Below, piece after piece: positions 7,757-14,328 of a stretch of DNA of 28,225 nucleotides. Origin of the DNA: JADJQU01 sp035490315 (lineage in GTDB: Bacteria; Planctomycetota; UBA1135; GCA-002686595); contig DATHET010000017.1 of the NCBI GenBank assembly GCA_035490315.1, positions 1 to 28,225 of the forward strand. The letters run 5' to 3'. The first letter of the stretch is position 1, and every line of letters starts with the position of its first letter. The notes under the pieces were generated by a model. That model was not told the origin of the DNA. It did no database searches and was given only the letters and a program-made list of their open reading frames with translations. A program made the position numbers and the translations under genes.

Positions 7757-8628
7757 CAGGGATTCAGCAGGCGATCCATCGCGCGTGCCTGGGCCTCGCG
7801 CAGGCGTCCGTCGCGCTGCGCGAGCTCGACCATGCGCTTCGACAGGCTCTTGTAGGCCTCGAGCAAAGGCGGATCGGCCGCGAGCAGATGCAAGTGCGAG
7901 CGCACGGTCTCGACGTCACCGCGAGAAACCGGACCGGTGAGCGCTTTCTCGGGCGTGCGCTGGTCGAGGCTCCCGATAGAGCCCGCGAGCAGACTCTGAA
8001 AGGCCGCGCGAGCATCCGCGGGATCGGCGCAAGCTTGTTGTGCGAGCTCGAAGGCCATCGAAGCCAGGGCCACCGCGCCGTTGGCGAGCAGGGTTGCCGC
8101 CGTGTGGTAGCGCAGCGCCGCATCCTCCTCTTTCTTCAAGGCCAGGGGCCACAAGCCGAGCGCGGACGCGAGCTGCTTCGCCGCATCGCGCGCGGCCTCG
8201 TCTCCGCCGATCGCGCACCAGGCTCCGTCGAGCACTGGGCCCGGTCCTTCTGGCGCGAAGCTCGCCAGCGGATGCAAGCTTCCGACGGGACATCCGCGGG
8301 CCGCGAGCGCGGCCAGTGCCGAAGCCCCGCGACTGCCGCAGGTGTGCAAGCAGGCCGGCCGTGCGCCCGGCGCGAGCGTCGCGGCAAGCTCGCTCGCGGC
8401 TTGCGCGAGCGAAGCATCGCCGACGCACAGCACGATGCACTTCGCGCCTTCGACAGCCCGCGCCAGCTCGTCTCGAACTTCGAGCCCGGCGGCCCGCGCT
8501 CGATCGCGGGACGCAGCCCTGGGCGAGCTCGCCGCCACCGACAACCCGGCGTCTCGCCACGCCAATGCAAGCCGCCGGCCGACGGAGCCCAGGCCGATCA
8601 CGGCCAGCGGTGTCGGGACGCCTTGCAT
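7756..8628 (-). CDS. Rossmann-like and DUF2520 domain protein, putative NAD(P)-dependent dehydrogenase
   Basis: This 290-residue protein has an N-terminal dinucleotide-binding motif GLGSVG (residues about 12-17) and a helical C-terminal domain with the DUF2520 hallmarks YHTAATLLANGAVAL and ALTGPVSRGD. The fold resembles 6-phosphogluconate dehydrogenases and ketopantoate reductases. No substrate has been settled for the family that I know of. Homologues sit beside panC and folK in some bacteria (the mycobacterial panC neighbourhood is one example), and here a FolK-PanC fusion lies less than 2 kb upstream. A role as a ketopantoate reductase is therefore a fair guess, but only a guess. The stop shares one base with the aroDE start (TGATG), so the two are coupled; spoVG ends 24 bases upstream. 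Confidence 0.85.
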   Translation of the reverse strand: MQGVPTPLAVIGLGSVGRRLALAWRDAGLSVAASSPRAASRDRARAAGLEVRDELARAVEGAKCIVLCVGDASLAQAASELAATLAPGARPACLHTCGSRGASALAALAARGCPVGSLHPLASFAPEGPGPVLDGAWCAIGGDEAARDAAKQLASALGLWPLALKKEEDAALRYHTAATLLANGAVALASMAFELAQQACADPADARAAFQSLLAGSIGSLDQRTPEKALTGPVSRGDVETVRSHLHLLAADPPLLEAYKSLSKRMVELAQRDGRLREAQARAMDRLLNP

Positions 8629-8652
8629 AGGCGCCGAATGCTATCCAATCCG

Positions 8653-9105
8653 CTAAGCCGACTCGGCCGCGTCCTGGTTGAAGGCGTGGTAGTCGAGGTC
8701 GTCGAAGCGCGGAGCCACGTAGCCGTCGAGCTTCGAGGCCTCGACTTCATGCTTGTACGCCGCAACCACGCGCGCCTGGACTTCGTCGCGGCCTTCCTGG
8801 TGGATCGGGTGCGCGATGTCGGCGTACAGGCGCACGCGCCCGCGCTCGTCGACGTCACCGCGGCCTTCGCGCAAGCGCAGCCCGCAATCGTTGCAGTAGC
8901 GCGCGCGGATGTGGTTCTTCCCGGCGCAGCTCGGACAGCGATCGTGCAGCTTGCGCGAGGGCATGGCGACGAAGAGACCCTTGCTGCCGTCGATGATCTT
9001 GAGATCACGGATGACGAGACAACGGTCGACGGTCAAGCTGGCGAAGCCGCGCAGCTTGTCGCGTTGGTCGTCGATGAGCTTGATGCGAATCTCGGTGATG
9101 TTCAT
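8653..9105 (-). CDS. spoVG: SpoVG-family regulator with inserted zinc ribbon
   Basis: This 150-residue protein belongs to the SpoVG family of small DNA/RNA-binding regulators. Residues 1-53 match SpoVG (MNITEIRIKL, VIRDLKIIDG, GLFVAMPSRK). The family's second half (ADIAHPI, about 95-101) follows after an inserted segment that carries Cys57-x2-Cys60 and Cys71-x2-Cys74, a probable zinc ribbon. Bacillus SpoVG, about 97 residues, lacks it. The C-terminal tail (about 118-150) is acidic and of unknown role. The frame stays open far upstream, but the start at 9105 is chosen because family similarity begins exactly there and the upstream translation is Arg/Pro-rich. It is probably the first gene of the spoVG/DUF2520/aroDE/aroK block; the 194 bases before it show no gene and no clear promoter. 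Confidence 0.92.
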   Translation of the reverse strand: MNITEIRIKLIDDQRDKLRGFASLTVDRCLVIRDLKIIDGSKGLFVAMPSRKLHDRCPSCAGKNHIRARYCNDCGLRLREGRGDVDERGRVRLYADIAHPIHQEGRDEVQARVVAAYKHEVEASKLDGYVAPRFDDLDYHAFNQDAAESA

Positions 9106-9299
9106 CGGGCTCGCATCCGAGACCCAGCTCTCCGCGGGGTGCGTAAAGCTATCGGAAAGGACACGATCGCGCCGGACAGGGTGCCGATCTTGGGTTTCGC
9201 GGAGGGCGAAGCGCCTCCTTCCCCGCCGCTGTCTCAGCTTTGAATCGGCCGGCGGCCCGGGAGGAAGCGATGTTTCGCGATCGCGCGAGAGCCTCGATC

Positions 9300-10265
9300 T
9301 CAGTCCTTCGCGCGGACGCCATGGCCGGCCGGGCGGGTCAGCCAGGCTCCGCGGACGTCCAATCCCATGAGCTTCGCGAAGCTCTGGAGCGAGCTCAGCG
9401 CCTCCCGAGCCTCCGCTTCGCCTGCATAGAGTCCGAAAAAAGTCGAGCCCGAGCCGGCGAGCTGGAAGTGCGCGCAGCCCTGGCTGTCGAGGAGCGAGCG
9501 CCAGCGAGCGAGGTCGGGGTAGGCGCGGAGCGCGGCGGGCTCGAGGTCGTTGCACAGGGCGCGGCGCAGATCCGGGATCGAAGTCGCCTGGGTCCAGGCG
9601 CCGAGCCGATCCTCGGCGCGCGCGCGGTTCGACGCGGGATCCCCAAGGCCTGAGAGCGCGCTGTAGACCCGCTCGGTCCGGGCAGGAGTGCGCGGCGCGA
9701 TCAACACGACGTGGAGCTCGGGTGCTTTCGCTGGCAGGACCTCGATCCGTTCCCCGCGACCGCGGCCGCGTGCATGACCCGTGGCGCGCGCGGCGAGGAA
9801 GAAGCTGGTGTCCGAGCCGAGGGATTCGAGAAACGTGACCACCCGTGGATCCGCGGGGCTGATGCCCGCGACCTGCAAGACGGCGAGTGCGGCAGCGGCC
9901 GCGTCCGAGCTTCCCCCACCGAGACCCGCCTGGCTGGGAATCGATTTCGAAAGCAGCAGGTCGAAATCATCCGTTGCCGCGACCCGTCCATCGCGGCGAG
10001 CGATGGCGAGCATTCCGGCCAGCGCGCGGCGCGCGAGGTTGGTCGCATCCCTCGGGACGTCGTCCGAAGCCATGTCGCCGTCGACGCGGATCCGACCCGC
10101 GCACCCGGCGGCCGGCTCGATCTCGACGCGATCGGCCAGCTCGAGGGCCAGGTAGCTCAAGTCGAGCTCGTGGAATCCGTCGCCGCGGCGCTCGATCACG
10201 ACCAGCGTGGGGTTGATCTTGCACGGAGCGAGAAACCGCGTGCAGGCCTCGTTCCGCGCGCTCAC
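9300..10265 (-). CDS. ispE: 4-diphosphocytidyl-2-C-methyl-D-erythritol kinase
   Basis: This 321-residue GHMP-family kinase phosphorylates CDP-methylerythritol in the non-mevalonate isoprenoid pathway. The N-terminal APCKINPTL holds the conserved Lys16. RGDGFHEL follows at 28-35. The ATP-binding glycine loop IPSQAGLGGGSSDAAA spans about 109-124. GSDTSFFL (150-157) supplies the catalytic Asp152, although the usual Pro after it is Ser. The C-terminal LAGSGSTFFGLY is the GHMP C motif. The start is a GTG overlapping the folK-panC stop by four bases (GTGA); the frame is open further upstream, but that translation is the shadow of panC. It is translated in a coupled block with pssA and folK-panC. 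Confidence 0.95.
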   Translation of the reverse strand: MSARNEACTRFLAPCKINPTLVVIERRGDGFHELDLSYLALELADRVEIEPAAGCAGRIRVDGDMASDDVPRDATNLARRALAGMLAIARRDGRVAATDDFDLLLSKSIPSQAGLGGGSSDAAAAALAVLQVAGISPADPRVVTFLESLGSDTSFFLAARATGHARGRGRGERIEVLPAKAPELHVVLIAPRTPARTERVYSALSGLGDPASNRARAEDRLGAWTQATSIPDLRRALCNDLEPAALRAYPDLARWRSLLDSQGCAHFQLAGSGSTFFGLYAGEAEAREALSSLQSFAKLMGLDVRGAWLTRPAGHGVRAKD

Positions 10266-11677
10266 CGCACTCCCGACGCGGGCTCGTCGAGTCGCAGATT
10301 GTCGATCAGCCGCGTGCGGCCGACGCGCACCGCGAGCAGCGCGATGGCGCACTCGAGCCGGCCGCGCGGCGCGTTCGCGGACCACTGGCGCGGGTCGCGG
10401 ACTTCCGCGTACTCGACTTCGAGCTCCAGCGGGCTCAAGGCAGCGCGCAGGCGCTCGCTCAAGGCGTCGGCGCGGCGTTCCCCGCCGAGCCAGGAGTCGC
10501 GGGCATCGCTCAGCGCCGCGAACAAGCCCGCCGCGCGCGCGCGCTCGGCCGGAGTCAGCAATTGATTGCGCGAGGACCGCGCCAAACCCGAGGGCTCGCG
10601 CGAAGTCGGACAGATCACGATTTCCGGGCCGCCGCGCGCGCGCGCGAGGTCGCTGACCACCAGCGATTGCTGGAAATCCTTCTGGCCGAAGTAGGCGCGC
10701 GTCGGCTCGATGCTCTCGAACAGGCGCTTGACGATCGTGGCCACGCCGCGGAAATGTCCGGGCCGCTTGCTGCCCTCGAGGCCGGCGGCGCTGGGACCGG
10801 GCTCGAGCCAGGCTTCGTTCGCGAGGTTTCCGCCGGGCTGCACCTGGCCGGGAAAGAACTGCTCGAGCGTGCCAGTGAAGACCATCGCGACTCCCTCGCG
10901 CGCGAGCATCGCCGCGTCGCCGTCGAAGTCGCGCGGGTAGCGGGCGAAGTCCTGGGGGTCGTTGAACTGCAGCGGGTTGACGAAGACGCTGACCACGGCG
11001 ACGTCGTTCTCTTCCGCGGCGCGGCGCGCGAGCTCGAGGTGGCCCGCGTGCAGGGCGCCCATGGTCGGCACGAAGCCGAGGGTCTCGCCGCGCGCGCGGC
11101 GTTCGCGACACCACTGCTGCGCCGAGCGCGGGTCGTCGAAACGCACGATCTCGGGCGCGCTCGGATTGCGCGCATTCCGCGCGGGAAGCGCGCCGTTGCC
11201 GCGCAGGTGTCGCAGCTGATCGCGGACGGTCCGGCCGCTCTTCTCGAGCAGGCGCTCGGGCTCCAGCTCGCTCAAGGGCGCGAGCACGAATTCGCGCTCC
11301 TCGAGGCGCGGGTGCGGCACTTCCAGACCGGGTTCGCGCAGGTGCTGCTCGCCGTGGAACAAGAGATCCAGGTCGAGGGTCCGCGGGCCGTTGCGCGCTT
11401 CGTGAGCGCGGTCGCGCCCTGCGCGCGCTTCGATTTCCTGCAGCTTCGCGAGCAGCTCGCGCGGCGAGAGCTCGGTTTCGATCTGAGCCACGCCGTTCAA
11501 GTACGGCGACTGGCCCGGCGGGCCCCCGACGGGCGCGGTCTCGTGCCAGCTCGAGCAGGCCTGGACGCTGACGCCCGGCTCTCGCGCCAGGCGCGCCAGG
11601 CCGACTTCCAGGTGGACCCGGCGATCGCCGAGGTTCGAGCCCAGGGCGATCACGGCTCGCGAGCTGGTGGCGCGCAT
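10262..11677 (-). CDS. folK-panC: Fused HPPK / pantothenate synthetase (FolK-PanC)
   Basis: A single 471-residue frame joins two complete enzymes. Residues 1 to about 158 are 6-hydroxymethyl-dihydropterin pyrophosphokinase of folate synthesis: ALGSNLGD (11-18), the signature NGPRTLDLDLLF (96-107), and VPHPRLEEREFVLAPL (120-135). Residues about 177-471 are pantothenate synthetase, which joins pantoate and beta-alanine with ATP: FVPTMGALHAGH (202-213, both His present), KRPGHFRG (304-311), GQKDFQQ (331-337) and ARSSRNQLL (366-374). An 18-residue basic linker joins them. There is no stop between the parts. An in-frame GTG at about residue 178 could start PanC alone, but has no good ribosome site. 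The ATG lies 2 bases after the pssA stop. In enterobacteria folK and panC are near neighbours, which fits a fusion origin. Confidence 0.93.
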   Translation of the reverse strand: MRATSSRAVIALGSNLGDRRVHLEVGLARLAREPGVSVQACSSWHETAPVGGPPGQSPYLNGVAQIETELSPRELLAKLQEIEARAGRDRAHEARNGPRTLDLDLLFHGEQHLREPGLEVPHPRLEEREFVLAPLSELEPERLLEKSGRTVRDQLRHLRGNGALPARNARNPSAPEIVRFDDPRSAQQWCRERRARGETLGFVPTMGALHAGHLELARRAAEENDVAVVSVFVNPLQFNDPQDFARYPRDFDGDAAMLAREGVAMVFTGTLEQFFPGQVQPGGNLANEAWLEPGPSAAGLEGSKRPGHFRGVATIVKRLFESIEPTRAYFGQKDFQQSLVVSDLARARGGPEIVICPTSREPSGLARSSRNQLLTPAERARAAGLFAALSDARDSWLGGERRADALSERLRAALSPLELEVEYAEVRDPRQWSANAPRGRLECAIALLAVRVGRTRLIDNLRLDEPASGVR

Positions 11678-11679
11678 GC

Positions 11680-12531
11680 TCAAGGGGACGCCGGCTTGCG
11701 GCGCACGAAGATCGCGCGCAGGACGCCGAAGAGCACGAAGCCGTTGAAGCACAGGAACAGGATCGGGGTCGGCGCCAGCCAGAACAGGAAGCCGCCGAAC
11801 ACCAGGTAGACCAGCTTGAGGAAAGTGCCCCGGCGCGTCAGGGCGCTGGCGACGTGCAGGTAGCGCACGCGGCTGACCATCAGGAAGCCCAGGGCCGGCA
11901 GCAGGAACAGGATGCCGATCAGGTACCAGCGGCTCGGCGCGAAATCGACGCCGCCCTCGAGGTGGCGCAGCACGTAGCCGACGGGTGTGGGCGCGCCCTG
12001 CTCCGTCTCCAGCGCCGGCTGGCGCGCGACCAGATAAAGGAGGATCGCCGAGGCCACGGCCCCGGCGCCGGCGGGCGAGGGCAGGCCCTTGAAGGACTGG
12101 TGCGCCTCCTCGTCGGGCTCGTTCTCCAGGTTGAAGCGCACCAGGCGCAGGATCGCCATCAGGCTGAAGGCCGCGGCGCACAGGAAGTGGATGCGCGGGT
12201 TGCCGTTGTAGCCGAGCAAGGGGCCCTCGTGCTCGATCAGCATCTTGGCCAGCAGGGCCGGCGCGCAGCCGAAGGTCAAGGCGTCGGCGAAGGAGTCGAG
12301 CTGAGCTCCGAAAGCGCTCGAGCCGCCGGTCCAGCGCGCGACTTTTCCGTCGAGCATGTCGAAAACCATGCCCAGGAAGATCAACCCGGCCGCCGCCTCC
12401 ATCTTGGCGTAGAACAGCATCGGCGAGGACGCGTCGAGCGCCAGGGCGTCGATGCCCTTGCTGATCGCCAGCAAACCGCAAAACGCATTGGCGAGCGTCA
12501 GGAGATTGGGCAGGGCGATGACTTCGCGCAT
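11680..12531 (-). CDS. pssA: CDP-diacylglycerol--serine O-phosphatidyltransferase
   Basis: This 283-residue integral membrane enzyme makes phosphatidylserine, the precursor of phosphatidylethanolamine, from CDP-diacylglycerol and serine. The CDP-alcohol phosphatidyltransferase motif is perfect: Asp58-x2-Asp61-Gly62-x2-Ala65-Arg66-x8-Gly75-x3-Asp79-x3-Asp83. Several hydrophobic helices are visible (about 10-26, 46-60, 100-115 and a C-terminal series from about 195). The stretch FKGLPSPAGAG is typical of PssA rather than PgsA. A lipid-embedded serine enzyme is the best call; another headgroup cannot be excluded from sequence alone. It is the first gene of the leftward block and is divergent from eno. 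Confidence 0.9.
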   Translation of the reverse strand: MREVIALPNLLTLANAFCGLLAISKGIDALALDASSPMLFYAKMEAAAGLIFLGMVFDMLDGKVARWTGGSSAFGAQLDSFADALTFGCAPALLAKMLIEHEGPLLGYNGNPRIHFLCAAAFSLMAILRLVRFNLENEPDEEAHQSFKGLPSPAGAGAVASAILLYLVARQPALETEQGAPTPVGYVLRHLEGGVDFAPSRWYLIGILFLLPALGFLMVSRVRYLHVASALTRRGTFLKLVYLVFGGFLFWLAPTPILFLCFNGFVLFGVLRAIFVRRKPASP

Positions 12532-12692
12532 CGAGGAGAGTCCCGCGCGGACCTCGCGGGGCGGGCCATCTTGGCGAGAGCGACCCGGACTGGCAATCGA
12601 CGCTACCCCCGAATCGCCAGCGACGTCATCCGGACCTCGAGCGCGGCGTGCCCTTGCTGTTTTCGACCCGCCAGGGAGCTATGCTCCGGCCG
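12532..12692. promoter_or_regulatory. Divergent intergenic region between pssA and eno
   Basis: Two operons start back to back here, so both promoters should lie within these 161 bases. I cannot pick out a convincing -35/-10 pair for either. A second in-frame ATG for enolase (12681) lies only two bases after AGGGAG; the family's usual N-terminus favours 12693 instead. Confidence 0.5.
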
Positions 12693-13955
12693 ATGAGCGA
12701 AATCCTCCATATGGAAGCGCGCGAGATCCTCGATTCGCGGGGCAATCCGACGATCGAGGTCGACGTCGAGCTCGAAAGCGGTGCGCGCGGACGCGCCGCC
12801 GTGCCCTCCGGTGCGAGCACCGGCGTGCACGAAGCCCACGAGCTGCGCGACGGAGGCGAGCGCTACGGCGGCAAGGGCGTGCTGCGCGCCGTCGAAGGCG
12901 TCAATGGAGAGCTGGCGAACGCCGTGCTCGGCATGGAGGGCCTCGACCAGGCCGCGGTCGACGAGCGCATGATCGAGCTCGACGGGACCGCGAACAAGAA
13001 GCGCCTCGGCGCCAACGCGATCCTGGGCATCTCGCTCGCCGTCGCCAAGGCCGCGGCGGAAGAGTGCCGTCTGCCGCTGTACCGCTACGTGGGCGGCTCG
13101 ATAGCCAACGTGCTGCCCGTGCCGATGATGAACATCGTCAACGGCGGGGTGCACGCCGACAACAACGTCGACATCCAGGAGTTCATGGTGATGCCCTTCG
13201 GGGCCGCGGATTTTCGCGACGGGCTGCGCATGGGCACCGAGGTGTTCCATGCGCTGAAGAAAGTCTGCAAGTCCAAGGGCTACAACACGAACGTCGGCGA
13301 CGAAGGCGGCTTCGCGCCCAACCTCGGCTCGAACGAGGAAGCGATCGAGCTGATCCTGTCCGCGGTCGAATCGGTCGGGCTCAAGCCCGGCGTCGACATC
13401 CGGCTCGCGATCGACGCCGCTTCCGCCGAATTCCTGAAGGACGGCAAGTATCTGGTCGACGGGCGCGCGCGCAGCTCGGCCGAGATGGTCGAGTTCTACG
13501 CCAGCTGGTGCGACAAGTACCCGATCTTCTCGATCGAGGACGGGCTCGACCAGGATGACTGGGAGGGCTGGAAGCTCTTGACCAGCCGCCTCGGCGCCAA
13601 GGTGCAACTGGTCGGCGACGATCTCTTCGTCACCAACTCCGCGCGGGTGCAGCGGGGCATCGACGAGGAATGCGGCAACGCGGTGCTCGTCAAGGTCAAC
13701 CAGATCGGCACGCTGACCGAGACGCTGGACACGATTGCGCTCGCCCACCAGAACGGGATGCGCTGCATCCTTTCGCACCGTTCCGGCGAGACGGAGGACA
13801 CGACGATCGCCGATCTCGCCGTCGCGACCAACGCGGGTCAGATCAAGACCGGAGCGCCCTGTCGCTCCGACCGCGTGGCGAAGTACAACCGGCTCCTGCG
13901 CATCGAAGCGGAGCTCGGGACCAGTGCCTGGTACGGAGCCGCGCGCCTGAGATGA
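12693..13955 (+). CDS. eno: Enolase (phosphopyruvate hydratase)
   Basis: This 420-residue glycolytic enzyme converts 2-phosphoglycerate to phosphoenolpyruvate. The start MSEILHMEAREILDSRGNPT matches the family exactly, so ATG 12693 is preferred over in-frame ATGs at 12648 and 12681. Catalytic and ligand residues are present: SGASTG loop (39-44), GDEGGFAP (202-209, catalytic Glu), metal ligands in IDAASAEF, SIEDGLDQDDW and VGDDLFVTN, catalytic Lys in VKVNQIGT, and the signature LSHRSGETEDTTIADLAVA followed by GQIKTGAPCRSDR. The length is normal. Its stop overlaps the start of the small membrane protein gene by four bases. Confidence 0.98.
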   Translation: MSEILHMEAREILDSRGNPTIEVDVELESGARGRAAVPSGASTGVHEAHELRDGGERYGGKGVLRAVEGVNGELANAVLGMEGLDQAAVDERMIELDGTANKKRLGANAILGISLAVAKAAAEECRLPLYRYVGGSIANVLPVPMMNIVNGGVHADNNVDIQEFMVMPFGAADFRDGLRMGTEVFHALKKVCKSKGYNTNVGDEGGFAPNLGSNEEAIELILSAVESVGLKPGVDIRLAIDAASAEFLKDGKYLVDGRARSSAEMVEFYASWCDKYPIFSIEDGLDQDDWEGWKLLTSRLGAKVQLVGDDLFVTNSARVQRGIDEECGNAVLVKVNQIGTLTETLDTIALAHQNGMRCILSHRSGETEDTTIADLAVATNAGQIKTGAPCRSDRVAKYNRLLRIEAELGTSAWYGAARLR

Positions 13956-14281
13956 GGCCAAGCGAAATGATTCCTGAAACAACACCGACCTCCCCCACCG
14001 AGAGTCCGATTTCGCCGCGCTCGATCTTTCTTTATTGGTTGCCGGTGATCGCGGCCCTGGCCGTCTTCGGTCAAGTCGCGGTGCTCGGCTTGCGGCCGGC
14101 ACTCGCCGAGGATCGAAGACTCGCGGACGCGACGCAGGTGCTCGTCGATCGCTACCAGTCCGCCGTGGCGGAGTCCGATCGTCTGGCTCGTCTGCTGCGC
14201 GCGCAGCAGGATCCGGTGCTGCTCGAGCGCGAACGCCGCGAGCAGCTGGTCAACCCGCGGGCTCCCGGCCTGGAACGCTGA
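13952..14281 (+). CDS. FtsB/DivIC-like septum formation protein
   Basis: This 109-residue protein has a Pro/Ser/Thr-rich cytoplasmic N-terminus (1-23), one membrane helix (about 25-46) and a charged, heptad-like helix (about 52-100) that should form an external coiled coil. This is the layout of FtsB/DivIC proteins, which link early and late divisome parts; the tail ERERREQLVNP is like the region after the coiled coil in that family. Placement directly after enolase is also seen for ftsB in gammaproteobacteria. The start overlaps the eno stop (ATGA); an alternative ATG at 13967 has GAGG nine bases upstream. The family has little sequence conservation, so the assignment is moderate. Confidence 0.62.
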   Translation: MRPSEMIPETTPTSPTESPISPRSIFLYWLPVIAALAVFGQVAVLGLRPALAEDRRLADATQVLVDRYQSAVAESDRLARLLRAQQDPVLLERERREQLVNPRAPGLER

Positions 14282-14285
14282 AACG

Positions 14286-14303
14286 CGCGAGTCCAGACTC
14301 GCG
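14286..14303. repeat. Inverted-repeat element, copy 2 (CGCGAGTCCAGACTCGCG)
   Basis: CGCGAGT and ACTCGCG form a perfect 7-bp stem around CCAG, five bases after the FtsB-like stop codon and 25 bases before the next start. The first 16 bases match copy 1 at 5097-5112. There is no T run, so it may be an mRNA-processing or attenuation hairpin, or a dispersed repeat. Confidence 0.45.
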
Positions 14304-14328
14304 GCGACAGGCATCGAAGGCGGCGCGG

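Noticed and set aside
9106..9555. Upstream extension of spoVG by 150 codons
   Set aside because: Arg/Pro-rich translation with no similarity, and SpoVG homology starts exactly at the ATG at 9105.
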